From positions 43,147 through 107,146 of the forward strand of contig SLQW01000001.1 of assembly GCA_007131295.1 (NCBI GenBank): 64,000 bases of DNA, read 5' to 3'. The notes beneath the pieces are model-generated. The model had not been told where the DNA came from. It did not search any database and worked only from the letters and a program-made list of their open reading frames with translations. Made by a program: the position numbers and the translations under genes. The stretch's first letter is position 1. Each line of letters opens with the position of its first letter. The stretch comes from Pseudomonadales bacterium. Its GTDB lineage: Bacteria > Pseudomonadota > Gammaproteobacteria > Pseudomonadales > Azotimanducaceae. This document shows positions 9,207 to 19,821 of the stretch, piece after piece.

Positions 9207-12173
9207 ATGATTCGTAAGCTCGCTCTGGTGCTGGGCGCGTGTCTCTGCCTTGCGCACGGGTCCGCCTGGGCGCTCGGACTCGGGGACATCGAGGTCCGTT
9301 CCGCTCTCAACGAACGCTTCTCCGCCGAGATCGAGTTGCGTCGTATCGAGGGCCTCTCCGAAAACGAGATCATCGCGACCCTCGCCTCTGCGGATGACTT
9401 CGCACGTCTGGGCGTGCAGCGGTTCTTCTACCTTTCCGAACTCGAGTTCAGTACCGATCTTGCCGATCCCGACAGGCCGCGAATCCGCATCAGCAGCAAT
9501 CGTCCGATCAACGAGCCCTTCGTGAACTTTGTGGTCGACGTGCGCTGGCCCACCGGCCGTCTGCTGCGCGAATACACCGTGCTGCTCGATCCGCCTACCT
9601 ATGCCCGACAGCCTGCGCCAGCGCCGCGGGTAGCGGAACCGGCCCCTCCCGCTGCGCGTGAACCCACTCGTGAGCCGCCGAGCGAGCCGTCGCGAGTTCG
9701 GACCGAACCGCGTCCTGAGGCGCCGACTCCCGCGCGGCAGCAGACCGGGCGCTTTGACGGTGAGACCTATGGCGTCACCGGACGCAACGACACGCTGTGG
9801 GCGATCGCGCTCCAGGTTCGTCCTTCGGAAGCGGTGAGCGTGCAGCAGACGATGCTTGCGCTGCAGCGGCTGAATCCCGACGCGTTCATCGGCGGCAATA
9901 TCAACCTGCTCAAGGCCGGCTATGTCCTGCGGGTCCCGGATCGCGGCGAGATCGAGCGGCTGTCCCGTCAGGATGCGGTCGTCCAGGTTGCGGAGCACAA
10001 CCAGCGCTGGGAGCGTGGTACCCCGCAGATGCCCATGGATGCGCGGCCCGTCGCAGAGCCCGCCGAACGTCCGGAGCAGCCGAGCGGCGAGCTGCGCCTG
10101 GTCGCAGGAGACGACGACGCGACTCCCGTCGCAGAGCCCACCGCGCCCGCTGCGGGTGCCGCGCCTAATGGGGCGATGGAGGAATTGCGCGCTGATCTGG
10201 CAGCTGCCGAGGAGCGGGCAAGCAATGCCGAGGAAGCGCGTGTCGCTGCGCAGCGGCGTCTGGACGAGACCACGCAGCAGGTCGAAGAGCTGTCCCGGCA
10301 GATCGAGCTGCGCAACGAGGAGCTGGCGCGGTTGCAGCAGCAGTTGGCGGAACAGGCGGCGCCGACGACGCCGCGTGCAGCTGCGGAAGGTCCTTTCGGA
10401 TTGTCCTGGCTCGTGTTGGGAGGCGTGCTGGCTGCAGTCGTACTCCTGCTCGTGGGTCTGCTCGCCATGATGCGCCGTCGCCGCGACGATGACGACTTTG
10501 CCGTGGCTGCTGCCAGTACCAGGTCGGACGCGCGTATGGAACGTACGCACCTGATCCCTGAGGTTTCCCGGGAAGATGTGGGTAGTGCTGGCGCAGGCGC
10601 CGCCGCAACGGCCGCGGTGGTCGGCGCGGTTCAGAGCCAGGCGGCGCCGGTTGACGGTGAGGGTGAGAGCGACGTCATTGCCGAGGCTGATGTCTACATG
10701 GCCTACGGGCGATTCAGCGAGGCGGCACGGGTTCTGGAGTCGGCGATCGAGCAGGATGAGCAGCGTGCCGATCTGCGGCTGAAGCTGATGGAAGTTCAGG
10801 TCGAGACGCAGGATGTGGACGGCTTCAATGCTCAAGCCGAGGCGCTTTGCAGTTTCGCCGATGCGGAGACGATTGCGCTCGCCGATGATCTGGCCGAACG
10901 TCTTCCTGGCGCCGTGACATCAACCGGGCAGCTTTCGGATGGTGAGTCCGCCGCGCCGGCGCGAACGGCGGATGCCGGCGAACTGAACCTGGACTTCGAT
11001 CTCGGTGAGGAGATGGAGGCGGACGCAGACGCCGACGCAGGCGCCGGCGCGGACGCCGACCTCGACAGTCTCGATATCGACCTTGATGTGTCGAAGAAGA
11101 GCGCAGCGGACACTGCATTCGACGATCTTGCCGATCTCGACCTCGGCGGCGGCGCTGAAGCTGAAGGTGAGGACCTGGCGGCGGCGCTCGACAACAGAAC
11201 GGAAGCCGCCGACGACTTCGAATTCCAGCTGGACACCGCGCTCGCCGACACGGACGCCGGTGACGTGGATCTCGATCTCGCGCTCGATCTCGAGGGCGAC
11301 GATGAGGGCGATGCCACGCAAATTCGGACTGAGCCGGCGTCTGCCGACCTTTCCGGGGCGCTCGAAACGGAAGTGCAAGCGGACGCTGACGCCGAAGCAG
11401 ACGCAGACCTCGAGTTCGACCTGGAGCTTCCCACGGAGGCGGCCACAGATGCCCTGCGCTCAGACAGCGCGGATGCAGGCTTCAACATCACGAATTTCAG
11501 CGACGAGCCGTTCGAGACCGATCCTGCTCCTGGCGACAAGACCGACTCCGCTCTCGATCTCGGTGCTGACACGGTCGCTGGCCTGGAGACGGATACCGAT
11601 TTCGATCTCGACCTTGACGACGCAGGGGGCGGCGTTCGCTCGACGGAAACCGCGGCGATCGGCGGTGACGACATCGATTTCGCCCTCGATGAAGTGTCGC
11701 TGGAAGCTGGCGGTGACACCGAGAATGACCTCGCCGGCACCATCCATCGGGCGCCTGATGAAGCTGACGCTGAACTGACGAGCGCGGCTCAGAGCGCGCC
11801 GAGCGACGATGAAGCCCATGATGCGACCTTGGCCCTGGAGCCAGAGGGGGAACAGGCTGCGTGGTCCAGCACCTCCGAGCAGACCTCGGGCTCTGTTGGC
11901 TTGCAGGCGGAAGGTGTGCCTGACGAATCAGGGGCCGAGCCTGTCGCGGAGGAAGCCCCAGCTCTTGCGGTTGACCTGGCTGACGACGATCTCGAGCTGG
12001 AACTCGATCTGGGTGATGTGGGCGATGAGACGTCGACCAAATTGGAGCTGGCGCGGGCCTACATCGACATGGGCGATGAAGACGGTGCCAGGGAAATCCT
12101 CGGCGAGGTGGTCAGAGACGGTAGCGAGAACCAGCAGCAGGAGGCCGGTGAGTTGCTCGCCCGTCTGGGCTGA
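9207..12173 (+). CDS. fimV: FimV-type pilus assembly / polar hub protein
   Basis: This 988-residue protein has a signal peptide (1-24, ending AWA), a conserved periplasmic N-terminal region (LGDIEVRSALNERFSAEI), a LysM-like domain (about 184-246), a coiled coil (about 330-390), one membrane segment (about 395-425, followed by RRRR), and a cytoplasmic half extremely rich in Asp, Ala and Glu (about 590-940). It ends in the FimV C-terminal domain (TKLELARAYIDMGDEDGARE, about 944-963). FimV organises type IV pilus and polar complexes through peptidoglycan and cytoplasmic contacts. The start was chosen for the GGGAAGGA Shine-Dalgarno and signal peptide; 41 codons of open frame upstream lack family features. 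Confidence 0.93.
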   Translation: MIRKLALVLGACLCLAHGSAWALGLGDIEVRSALNERFSAEIELRRIEGLSENEIIATLASADDFARLGVQRFFYLSELEFSTDLADPDRPRIRISSNRPINEPFVNFVVDVRWPTGRLLREYTVLLDPPTYARQPAPAPRVAEPAPPAAREPTREPPSEPSRVRTEPRPEAPTPARQQTGRFDGETYGVTGRNDTLWAIALQVRPSEAVSVQQTMLALQRLNPDAFIGGNINLLKAGYVLRVPDRGEIERLSRQDAVVQVAEHNQRWERGTPQMPMDARPVAEPAERPEQPSGELRLVAGDDDATPVAEPTAPAAGAAPNGAMEELRADLAAAEERASNAEEARVAAQRRLDETTQQVEELSRQIELRNEELARLQQQLAEQAAPTTPRAAAEGPFGLSWLVLGGVLAAVVLLLVGLLAMMRRRRDDDDFAVAAASTRSDARMERTHLIPEVSREDVGSAGAGAAATAAVVGAVQSQAAPVDGEGESDVIAEADVYMAYGRFSEAARVLESAIEQDEQRADLRLKLMEVQVETQDVDGFNAQAEALCSFADAETIALADDLAERLPGAVTSTGQLSDGESAAPARTADAGELNLDFDLGEEMEADADADAGAGADADLDSLDIDLDVSKKSAADTAFDDLADLDLGGGAEAEGEDLAAALDNRTEAADDFEFQLDTALADTDAGDVDLDLALDLEGDDEGDATQIRTEPASADLSGALETEVQADADAEADADLEFDLELPTEAATDALRSDSADAGFNITNFSDEPFETDPAPGDKTDSALDLGADTVAGLETDTDFDLDLDDAGGGVRSTETAAIGGDDIDFALDEVSLEAGGDTENDLAGTIHRAPDEADAELTSAAQSAPSDDEAHDATLALEPEGEQAAWSSTSEQTSGSVGLQAEGVPDESGAEPVAEEAPALAVDLADDDLELELDLGDVGDETSTKLELARAYIDMGDEDGAREILGEVVRDGSENQQQEAGELLARLG

Positions 12174-12176
12174 GCG

Positions 12177-12983
12177 GTGACTCGCTGGGCTCTGGGCGTC
12201 GAGTACGACGGCGCCTGCTTCAATGGTTTTCAGCGGCAGTCAGCTGCCGCGCTGGCCACGGTCCAGGGCGAGCTCGAGTCCGCCCTGACACGGATAGCGG
12301 ATCATCCGATTCGCGTTGTCTGTGCAGGGCGCACTGATACAGGCGTTCACGCTACGGGCCAGGTCATCCATTTCGACAGCGAGGCCTGCCGCTCGGAACG
12401 GGACTGGCTGCGCGGCGGCAACTCGCTTACTCCGTCTGGGATCTGCATACACTGGGTGCGGGCGGTCGCGCCTGACTTCAGTGCCCGCTTTTCAGCGCGT
12501 TGGCGCCGCTATCTCTACCTGCTGACCGACGTTCGCCCGCGCCAGGCATTGCTGCGGGATCGCATCGCGGGCGTTGCCGGGCCCCTTGATGCCGATGCAA
12601 TGCAGCGAGCGGCGCAGCATCTGCTGGGCGAGCACGACTTCAGCAGCTTTCGGGCGGCCCAATGCCAGGCTCGCCATGCCCGTCGAGAGGTTCAGGAAGT
12701 TGCAGTACGTCGTGCCGGAGCGCTGCTCGGCATCGAAGTCCAGGCAAATGCCTTTCTCCAGCACATGGTCCGCAACATCGTCGGCAGCCTGCTGGAAGTC
12801 GGTCGGCAGGAGCGCGCGCCTGAGTGGATCGGCGAGGTGCTGGCGGCTCGTGACCGTAAGCTGGCGGGTATAGCGGCGCCCCCCGAAGGGCTATACCTGA
12901 CTGCCGTTGGCTACGACGACAGCTGGAATCTTCCGAGCCCGCGGTTGCTGGCCTGGCCTGGCAGCTGGGGCGCATCCACCTGA
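12177..12983 (+). CDS. truA: tRNA pseudouridine(38-40) synthase
   Basis: TruA (268 aa) isomerises uridines 38-40 in the tRNA anticodon arm. The catalytic aspartate is D54 in GRTDTGVHATGQV, and the start MTRWALGVEYDGACFNGFQ is the family N-terminus. It begins with GTG three bases after the fimV stop. Its position between fimV and trpF is the conserved gammaproteobacterial order. Length is normal. Confidence 0.96.
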   Translation: MTRWALGVEYDGACFNGFQRQSAAALATVQGELESALTRIADHPIRVVCAGRTDTGVHATGQVIHFDSEACRSERDWLRGGNSLTPSGICIHWVRAVAPDFSARFSARWRRYLYLLTDVRPRQALLRDRIAGVAGPLDADAMQRAAQHLLGEHDFSSFRAAQCQARHARREVQEVAVRRAGALLGIEVQANAFLQHMVRNIVGSLLEVGRQERAPEWIGEVLAARDRKLAGIAAPPEGLYLTAVGYDDSWNLPSPRLLAWPGSWGAST

Positions 12984-13117
12984 ACGGGTTGGCGCTGCAA
13001 GTCCGCGTCGTGGACGACTTTCTGCTACCATCCGGCGCCTCCCAGCCCTCAGGCCGTCGCTGACGCAGTGCCAGGGCATGTTGCTGGCGGGGAATCGACC
13101 CGCGGACATCCGACCTC

Positions 13118-13783
13118 ATGAGCATTAGAGCAACACCATTTTCTCTGGTCAGGATCAAGATCTGTGGGCTGCGTAATCCGGAGCAGGCGCTTGCCGCGGT
13201 AGCGGCGGGAGCCGATGCCATCGGTCTCAACTTTCACGGTGCGAGTCCGCGTGCCGTGGATGTCGACACGGCACGCGCGATCTGTGCCGTATTGCCGCCG
13301 TTCGTCACCAGCGTCGGATTGTTCGTGAATGCTGAGGAGACACAGATACGGGCCGTGCTGGAGCGAGTGCCCTTGCAGATGCTGCAGTTTCACGGCGACG
13401 AAGAAGAGCATGCATGCAGCCGCTGGCAGCGGCCCTACCTGAAGGCTTTGCGCATGCGTCCGGAACTCGAGATCGACCCGGTCCTCGCCAACGGATTTCG
13501 ATCTGCGTCGGGCATCCTGCTCGACGGTTATCGCCCCGGTGTCCCTGGCGGGACCGGCCGTGCTTTCGACTGGTCGCGCATTCCAGCAGAGCATGACCGT
13601 CGGCTGGTGCTGGCCGGCGGACTGAACGCGGGCAATGTTGGTGCGGCCATCCGCCAGGTCAGACCTTGGGCGGTGGACGTTTGCGGAGGCGTGGAGCTGG
13701 AGCCCGGCGAAAAGGATCCAGGCGCCATGACCGCATTCGTTCAGGCGGTTCGCACTGCCGGTACTGGAGATACAGAGGCATGA
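13118..13783 (+). CDS. trpF: phosphoribosylanthranilate isomerase
   Basis: TrpF (221 aa) performs the Amadori rearrangement of phosphoribosylanthranilate in tryptophan synthesis, on a (beta/alpha)8 barrel. The catalytic Cys lies in RIKICGLRN (near residue 16) and the catalytic Asp in LQFHGDE. It follows truA by 134 bp, in which I see no convincing promoter or terminator, and overlaps trpB by ATGA. Confidence 0.96.
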   Translation: MSIRATPFSLVRIKICGLRNPEQALAAVAAGADAIGLNFHGASPRAVDVDTARAICAVLPPFVTSVGLFVNAEETQIRAVLERVPLQMLQFHGDEEEHACSRWQRPYLKALRMRPELEIDPVLANGFRSASGILLDGYRPGVPGGTGRAFDWSRIPAEHDRRLVLAGGLNAGNVGAAIRQVRPWAVDVCGGVELEPGEKDPGAMTAFVQAVRTAGTGDTEA

Positions 13784-15042
13784 GTCAGGATGAGACTGCA
13801 GTCATGACAGCCGCACCTTCTAGCGACGGTGCCATGGTTTCATTCATCGATTACAACTTTCCCGACGAACGAGGTCATTTTGGCCGTTTCGGTGGGCGTT
13901 TCGTGGCCGAGACGCTGACCCATGCGCTGGAAGAGCTCGAACGCGTCTACCGTAGCCTGCTCGCTGACCCCGACTTCCAGCGTGAGTTCGACCGCGATCT
14001 TGCCGAGTACGTCGGCAGGCCATCGCCGCTCTATTTTGCCGAGCGGATGACTCGTGAGCTCGGCGGCGCACGTGTGTACCTGAAACGCGAAGACCTCAAC
14101 CACACCGGTGCGCACAAGGTGAACAACACCATCGGTCAAGCGCTCCTGGCCAAGCACATGGGCAAGCGCAGGATCATTGCCGAGACTGGCGCCGGCCAGC
14201 ACGGGGTGGCCTCGGCCACCGTCGCCGCCCGACTCGGCATGGAGTGCGTGGTTTACATGGGGGCCGAGGACGTCGAGCGCCAAAGCCTCAACGTTTATCG
14301 CATGAAGCTTTTGGGTGCCCGCGTAGTCCCGGTGGAGTCTGGTTCACGCACGCTGAAGGACGCCCTGAACGAGGCGATGCGTGACTGGGTGACGAACGTG
14401 GACGACACTCACTACATCATCGGCACGGTGGCCGGACCGCATCCTTACCCGGTACTGGTACGGGACTTTCAGTCCGTGATCGGTCGCGAGACCCGCGAGC
14501 AGTGTCTTGCTGCAGAGGGTAGGCTGCCGGACGTGCTCGTGGCCTGCGTCGGCGGTGGCTCGAATGCGCTCGGATTGTTTCATCCGTTCATTCGCGACGA
14601 GGGTGTGCGCATGGTCGGCGTCGAAGCCGGGGGCGAGGGCATCGCAACGGGTCGCCATGCGGCGCCACTATGTGCGGGTGTGCCGGGTGTGTTGCACGGC
14701 AATCGTACCTACCTCATGGAGGACGAGGACGGACAGATCGTCGCGACGCACTCGATTTCGGCCGGCCTCGACTACCCCGGTGTCGGTCCCGAGCATGCAT
14801 TCCTGAAGGACATCGGCCGGGCCGAGTACACCGCTGTCACTGACGAGCAGGCCTTGCGCGCCTTCCATCATCTGACCCGAACCGAGGGCATCATGCCGGC
14901 ACTCGAGACCAGTCACGCCATCGCCTGGGTCATGGAGCATGCGCCGCAGATGGAGCGCGATCGCATCATCGTCGTCAATCTGAGTGGCCGCGGTGACAAG
15001 GACATCCTCACCGTTGCCCGACATGACGGCATCGACCTGTGA
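13780..15042 (+). CDS. trpB: tryptophan synthase beta chain
   Basis: TrpB (420 aa) condenses indole with serine using PLP. The Schiff-base lysine is in [10 protein letters not shown], and the phosphate-binding loop is GGGSNALG. The start at 13780 overlaps the trpF stop (ATGA) and gives MSQDETAV..., slightly longer than family averages; an in-frame ATG at 13804 is an alternative. It overlaps trpA by GTGA, consistent with the coupled alpha2-beta2 complex. Confidence 0.96.
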   Translation: MSQDETAVMTAAPSSDGAMVSFIDYNFPDERGHFGRFGGRFVAETLTHALEELERVYRSLLADPDFQREFDRDLAEYVGRPSPLYFAERMTRELGGARVYLKREDLNHTGAHKVNNTIGQALLAKHMGKRRIIAETGAGQHGVASATVAARLGMECVVYMGAEDVERQSLNVYRMKLLGARVVPVESGSRTLKDALNEAMRDWVTNVDDTHYIIGTVAGPHPYPVLVRDFQSVIGRETREQCLAAEGRLPDVLVACVGGGSNALGLFHPFIRDEGVRMVGVEAGGEGIATGRHAAPLCAGVPGVLHGNRTYLMEDEDGQIVATHSISAGLDYPGVGPEHAFLKDIGRAEYTAVTDEQALRAFHHLTRTEGIMPALETSHAIAWVMEHAPQMERDRIIVVNLSGRGDKDILTVARHDGIDL

Positions 15043-15845
15043 GCCGTCTCGCGGAACGTTTTCGCCAGCGGCGAGCGAGCGGGGGCAGCGCCCTGGTCAC
15101 CTATCTGATTGCCGGCGATCCCGAACCGTCGGTCACCGTGGATTCCATGCTGGCCCTGGCCGGTTCCGGTGCGGATGTCATCGAGCTCGGTATTCCGTTT
15201 TCGGATCCCGAAGCGGAGGGCCCCGATATCCAGGCCGGATGCGAGAGAGCCCTGGCCCATCGGGTGCGCCTGCGTGACGTCATCGACATGGTGGCGGAGT
15301 TCCGTCGGCACGACAGTTCCACGGCGGTCGTGTTGATGGGTTACCTGAATTCGATCGAGGCCATGGGCGCGCAGCAGTTCGCCGATGCGGCTGCAGGGGC
15401 AGGGGTCGATGGTCTGATCATGGTGAACCTGCCGCCGGAAGAGGCGGAGGAGCTGCGTTCAGAGCTTGCCGCGCGCGATATGGATCTGGTTTTTCTGCTC
15501 GCTCCCACCACGACGGATGAACGCGCCCGGCGCGTCCTCGAGCAGGCGAGTGGCTTTGTCTACTATGTGTCCTTGAAAGGCACCACCGGCGCCGGTCATC
15601 TCGACCTCGATGCGGTCGAGTCGCGCTTCGGCGAGCTGCGGCAGATGACGGAGCTTCCTATTGCTGTGGGGTTCGGAATACGCGATGCCGTTGCCGCGCG
15701 TCGCGTCGCCGGCTTTGCGGATGGGGTGGTCGTCGGCAGCGCTCTGGTGCGCAAGATGGGTGAACTCGCAGCGACACCGGAAGCGATCCCTGCTGCCGCT
15801 GCGGCGCTGGCGCGTGATCTGCGCGAGGCGATGGACGCCGCTTGA
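15039..15845 (+). CDS. trpA: tryptophan synthase alpha chain, with Glu at catalytic position 60
   Basis: TrpA (268 aa) cleaves indole-3-glycerol phosphate and passes indole to TrpB. It starts with GTG overlapping the trpB stop. E49 in ELGIPFSD is the conserved general acid/base and sits at the same number as in E. coli. At residue 60, where E. coli has the catalytic Asp of the DPLADGP motif, this protein has Glu (DPEAEGP), a conservative but mechanistically interesting change. The rest, including GTTGAG, is typical, so activity is likely retained but unproven. Confidence 0.95.
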   Translation: MSRLAERFRQRRASGGSALVTYLIAGDPEPSVTVDSMLALAGSGADVIELGIPFSDPEAEGPDIQAGCERALAHRVRLRDVIDMVAEFRRHDSSTAVVLMGYLNSIEAMGAQQFADAAAGAGVDGLIMVNLPPEEAEELRSELAARDMDLVFLLAPTTTDERARRVLEQASGFVYYVSLKGTTGAGHLDLDAVESRFGELRQMTELPIAVGFGIRDAVAARRVAGFADGVVVGSALVRKMGELAATPEAIPAAAAALARDLREAMDAA

Positions 15846-15846
15846 A

Positions 15847-17130
15847 GTGAACGCGGGCAGCCATCTCGACCATTGGTTGGCTCGGCTCGAGCATCTGCAT
15901 CCGAAGGAAATGGATCTGGGGCTGGATCGTGTACGGACGGTCTGGAGACGCCTCGGCGCTCCCAGGCCCGGCCGGAGCGTGGTGACGGTAGCAGGTACCA
16001 ACGGCAAAGGGTCGGTCGTGGCAGCGCTCGATGCGATCTTGCGCGCGCAAGGACTCAGCGTCGGCGTGACCACCTCGCCCCACCTCCATCGCTTCAACGA
16101 ACGCATCGTGATCGGCGGTAAGCAGGCTCCGGACGACGCCATCGTGGCGGCGTTCGAGCGCATCGAGTGCGCGCGAGCCGACATCAGTCTCACCTATTTC
16201 GAGTTTGCGATTCTTGCCGCGATCGAACTGCTGGCTGCAGCGGATCTCGACGTTGCTGTGCTGGAGGTGGGGCTCGGGGGGCGGCTGGACGCCGTGAACA
16301 TAATCGATGCCGACGTTGCGGTCATCAGCAGCATCGATCTTGACCACGAAGCCTGGCTCGGCAGCGACCGGGAAGCCATCGGGCGCGAAAAGGCCGGGAT
16401 CCTGCGCCGTGGCCACCCGGTGGTTATTGGTGATCGTGATGTTCCGCGCTCAGTGCTCGCCAGGGCGGCCGAACTGGATGCTCGCGTGTACCGCATCGGT
16501 CAGGATTTCGACTGGATGGAAGGTTCGACGGGCGGGGTCTTCGAGGGCGGCGTGGATCGTTCGTTCGTTCTCGATTGCCTGCCCGCTGCCCATCTGCTCG
16601 CGTCGAATCTGGCCTGTGCACTTCAGGCCGCTTCCCTGCTGTCTCTGGAACTCGATCCGGGGCACGTCCATCATGCCCTTAGTGGCCTGCAATTGCCGGG
16701 GCGCATGCAGCGTTTGCATGCGGGGGGCGTTGATTGGGTGCTGGACGTGGCGCACAACCCCCAGGCGGTGCAGGCGCTGGTGGCGCATCTGGATGAGGAT
16801 CGGCGCTGGTTGGCTGTGTTCGGCGCCTTTGCGGACAAGCGGGTCGAGGCCATGGTGCCGCCGTTGGCTGAGCGGGCTGAGGTCCTGTTCCTGGTGCCGA
16901 CGCCCGGCAGTCGCGGCCAGACCGCCACGGCCCTTGCCGAACGGACCCGCCTTAAGGAACCTGGGCCGCCAGTGCTCTGTTTTGCTTCCACTGAGGCCGC
17001 GCTGCTCACGGCGTTGGATCAGGCGCGGCAGTCCAATCTGGGCATCGTCGTTGCCGGGTCCTTCACGGTAGTGGCTACCGCTGCAGCTTGGCTTGAGGAA
17101 AGCGCTGAACGCGACTTGGAGTCTGCATGA
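15847..17130 (+). CDS. folC: bifunctional dihydrofolate synthase / folylpolyglutamate synthase
   Basis: FolC (427 aa) attaches glutamate to dihydropteroate and extends folate polyglutamates, a Mur-ligase-fold ATP enzyme. The P-loop GTNGKGS is at residues 50-56, followed by TTSPHLHRFNERI; VLEVGLGGRLDAVN and LDVAHNPQA are family signatures. The start is GTG at 15847, one base after the trpA stop. In most relatives accD lies between trpA or trpF and folC; here there is no space for it. Confidence 0.95.
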   Translation: MNAGSHLDHWLARLEHLHPKEMDLGLDRVRTVWRRLGAPRPGRSVVTVAGTNGKGSVVAALDAILRAQGLSVGVTTSPHLHRFNERIVIGGKQAPDDAIVAAFERIECARADISLTYFEFAILAAIELLAAADLDVAVLEVGLGGRLDAVNIIDADVAVISSIDLDHEAWLGSDREAIGREKAGILRRGHPVVIGDRDVPRSVLARAAELDARVYRIGQDFDWMEGSTGGVFEGGVDRSFVLDCLPAAHLLASNLACALQAASLLSLELDPGHVHHALSGLQLPGRMQRLHAGGVDWVLDVAHNPQAVQALVAHLDEDRRWLAVFGAFADKRVEAMVPPLAERAEVLFLVPTPGSRGQTATALAERTRLKEPGPPVLCFASTEAALLTALDQARQSNLGIVVAGSFTVVATAAAWLEESAERDLESA

Positions 17131-17726
17131 CAGAACGTGGGCGCAACCGGCTGGTCGGGGCCATTATCCTGGCGTCGCTGGCGGTGGTCGTTCTGCCGAT
17201 GCTGTTCGACGGCGCCGGCATCGAGCGCCGCGCCGTTCCCGACGTCGCCACCGAGCGCGCCACCCGACGCGAAGCGCCGGCGGAACCGGCGGTTGCGGAC
17301 CCCGACGATGAGGCCTGGGCCTTCCTGGATGACGTGGAGGCGAGGAGACAGGAACCCTCGCTCTCGGGTCAGCCACGACATCTGGAGGTGACCGAGCCGG
17401 CTGCGGAGCCGGAGCACACGGCACCTGCGCTCAGTACTGATGGGTTACCGCTCGCGTGGAGCGTGCAGTTGGCCGCGTTTCGAGATTTCGACAATGCCCG
17501 CGCGCTGCGTCAGCGCCTGCTCGACGACGGGTTCGACGCTTACCTGGTGGCCGAGCGTGGCGACGACGCCACCCTGCACCGGGTGGCCGTCGGTCCACGG
17601 ATCGATCGCGCTGCTGCGGTCCAGCTGCGTTCGGAACTGGCCGAACGCTACGAGCTCGAGGGGATCGTCGTGCAGTTTGCCATCGACCGCGAAGCGGACG
17701 GGAGGCGGCAGTCAGCGGATGAGTGA
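17127..17726 (+). CDS. SPOR-domain inner membrane protein (DedD-like)
   Basis: This 199-residue protein has a short cytoplasmic N-terminus, one membrane helix (about residues 8-27, LVGAIILASLAVVVLPMLF), a charged linker and a C-terminal SPOR domain (about 110-190, starting WSVQLAAFRDFDNARALRQR). SPOR domains bind denuded septal glycan, so a role at the division septum like DedD is inferred. It overlaps folC by ATGA and cvpA by 8 bases, the usual folC-dedD-cvpA-purF order. Confidence 0.88.
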   Translation: MTERGRNRLVGAIILASLAVVVLPMLFDGAGIERRAVPDVATERATRREAPAEPAVADPDDEAWAFLDDVEARRQEPSLSGQPRHLEVTEPAAEPEHTAPALSTDGLPLAWSVQLAAFRDFDNARALRQRLLDDGFDAYLVAERGDDATLHRVAVGPRIDRAAAVQLRSELAERYELEGIVVQFAIDREADGRRQSADE

Positions 17727-18231
17727 AGGATTCGGGCTGCTGGTAATGGACTGGATCATCGTGGCGGTGGCACTGGTTTCCGTCCTGATTGGCGCCGGGC
17801 GTGGCTTTCTGCGTGAGGCCCTGTCGCTTGTCATCTGGTTAGCGGCGCTTATCATTGCGACTCTGTTCGCAGACGACGTCGGCCGGAGCATCGCCCGCTG
17901 GATCAGCTCTGAATCGCTGCGCTACCCGGTCGCCTTCGCCAGCATTTTCCTCCTGGTGCTACTCGTCGGCGCCGTCCTGCAGAAGCTGCTGGCGAAACTC
18001 ATCGAGGTAACCGGTCTCGGCGGACTGGATCGGGTCTTGGGCATGTTGTTCGGGATGGCGCGAGCTCTGCTTCTTCTGGTAGTGATCGTCGCTGTCCTCG
18101 ACCCCATGTTCGAGACAGAGCCGTGGTGGCAGCAATCGAGGCTGCTGCCACACCTGCTGGCACTTCAGGAACAGGTCATGGGCATCTTGCGCGACCTGGT
18201 CTCCGCAGTCGGCGACGCGATGAATCGTTGA
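17719..18231 (+). CDS. cvpA: CvpA family membrane protein
   Basis: CvpA (170 aa) is an inner membrane protein named from colicin V production and implicated in envelope stress tolerance. The start [26 protein letters not shown] region and four hydrophobic segments fit the family. I chose ATG 17719, overlapping the SPOR gene stop; ATG 17746 would begin exactly at MDWIIV and is a close alternative. It lies 40 bp upstream of purF. Confidence 0.9.
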   Translation: MSEGFGLLVMDWIIVAVALVSVLIGAGRGFLREALSLVIWLAALIIATLFADDVGRSIARWISSESLRYPVAFASIFLLVLLVGAVLQKLLAKLIEVTGLGGLDRVLGMLFGMARALLLLVVIVAVLDPMFETEPWWQQSRLLPHLLALQEQVMGILRDLVSAVGDAMNR

Positions 18232-18271
18232 ACGAGACAACGCCGTCCCATCTTCCCAGGAATACGCGCTC

Positions 18272-19804
18272 ATGTGTGGACTCGTAGGTATCGTCGGACG
18301 CTATCCCGTGAATCAGCGCCTCTATGACGCGCTGACCGTGTTGCAGCATAGGGGGCAGGACGCTGCGGGAATCGTCACGAGTCATCATGGTCGGCTCAAC
18401 ATGCGTAAGGCGAACGGCCTGGTCCGGGACGTCTTCCAGCTCAATCACATGCAGCGCTTGACGGGCAGCCTGGGCATCGGTCACGTCCGCTATCCCACGG
18501 CAGGAAGCTCGTCTTCGGCTGAAGCTCAGCCCATGTACGTCAACTCGCCCTACGGCATCACCCTTGCCCACAATGGCAATCTCACCAATGCGGAGGCGTT
18601 GAAGCAGGATCTCTTCAAAGCGGATCTGCGTCACATCAATACCGAGTCGGACTCGGAAATCCTTCTGAACGTCTTCGCGCACGAACTCGGGCGTCTGCAT
18701 CGCCACGAACCGACGCCGGAGGACATTTTCGCCGCGGTTGCTGGCGTACATGCGCGCTGTCGTGGTGCCTACGCGGCAGTGGCATTGCTCGTCGGGCACG
18801 GGGTGCTTGCGTTCCGCGATCCCCACGGTATTCGACCGCTGGTGTTCGGCAAGCGCGAGACGGATCTCGGTACCGAGTACATGATCGCATCCGAGTCCGT
18901 TGCGCTCGATGTGCTCGATTTCACCCTGGTGCGCGACCTGCTGCCTGGCGAGGCGATCTGGATTGACGAGCAGGGCGATCTGCACGCGCGCGTATGTGCG
19001 CCCGATACCGAACTCGTGCCCTGCATCTTCGAGCACGTCTATCTGGCGCGTCCCGACTCGATCATGGATGACATCTCGGTCTACAAAGCCCGACTGCGCA
19101 TGGGCGAGAAGCTTGCTGAGCGGATTCTGTCCCACTACTCGGCCCGCGACCACGACATCGACGTTGTCATTCCGATCCCGGAAACGAGTCGAACTGCGGC
19201 GTTGCCGCTGGCGCATCAGCTCGAGGTCAAGTATCGAGAGGGGTTCGTGAAGAACCGCTACATCGGTCGAACCTTCATCATGCCGGGCCAGAGTCAGCGG
19301 CAGAAATCCGTGCGTCAGAAACTCAATGCCATTGATCTGGAGTTTCGCGGCAAGAACGTGCTGCTGGTGGATGATTCCATCGTTCGAGGTACGACTTCGC
19401 AACAGATCATCGACATGGCTCGGGAAGCTGGAGCACGCAAGGTCTACCTGGCGTCGGCTGCGCCGCCGGTACGCTTCCCCAATGTTTATGGAATCGACAT
19501 GCCGGCAGCAAACGAATTCATTGCCCATTCCCGCAGTGACGAGGAAATCGCTGCGAGCATCGGTGCAGACTGGCTGGTCTATCAGGACCTTGAGGATCTG
19601 GTCAGCTGCTCTGCCGAAGGCAACCCCTCGATCCGGCGATTCGAGTGCTCGGTATTCGACGGCACCTATGTCACCGGCGATGTCGACGCGGACTATCTAC
19701 AGCGGATTTCGGATTCCCGTAACGATGCCGCCAAGCGAAGACGCGAGCGCAGCGAATCCGGCGAAGGCGAACGAGCCCTCTCCGACCTGCATGACCACGT
19801 CTGA
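18272..19804 (+). CDS. purF: amidophosphoribosyltransferase
   Basis: PurF (510 aa) transfers ammonia from glutamine to PRPP, the first committed purine step. After Met removal the catalytic Cys2 becomes the N-terminal nucleophile (MCGLVGIVG). The glutaminase domain shows RYPTAGSSS and AHNGNLTNA; the phosphoribosyltransferase domain has the PRPP motif [14 protein letters not shown] near residues 365-380. Length matches the gammaproteobacterial enzyme. Confidence 0.97.
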   Translation: MCGLVGIVGRYPVNQRLYDALTVLQHRGQDAAGIVTSHHGRLNMRKANGLVRDVFQLNHMQRLTGSLGIGHVRYPTAGSSSSAEAQPMYVNSPYGITLAHNGNLTNAEALKQDLFKADLRHINTESDSEILLNVFAHELGRLHRHEPTPEDIFAAVAGVHARCRGAYAAVALLVGHGVLAFRDPHGIRPLVFGKRETDLGTEYMIASESVALDVLDFTLVRDLLPGEAIWIDEQGDLHARVCAPDTELVPCIFEHVYLARPDSIMDDISVYKARLRMGEKLAERILSHYSARDHDIDVVIPIPETSRTAALPLAHQLEVKYREGFVKNRYIGRTFIMPGQSQRQKSVRQKLNAIDLEFRGKNVLLVDDSIVRGTTSQQIIDMAREAGARKVYLASAAPPVRFPNVYGIDMPAANEFIAHSRSDEEIAASIGADWLVYQDLEDLVSCSAEGNPSIRRFECSVFDGTYVTGDVDADYLQRISDSRNDAAKRRRERSESGEGERALSDLHDHV

Positions 19805-19821
19805 ATGGAGATGACTCGATC

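Noticed and set aside
8964..10835. 623-codon open frame on the minus strand opposite fimV
   Set aside because: It lies antisense to a clearly recognised gene, has no domain pattern or Shine-Dalgarno, and long antisense frames are expected at this GC content.
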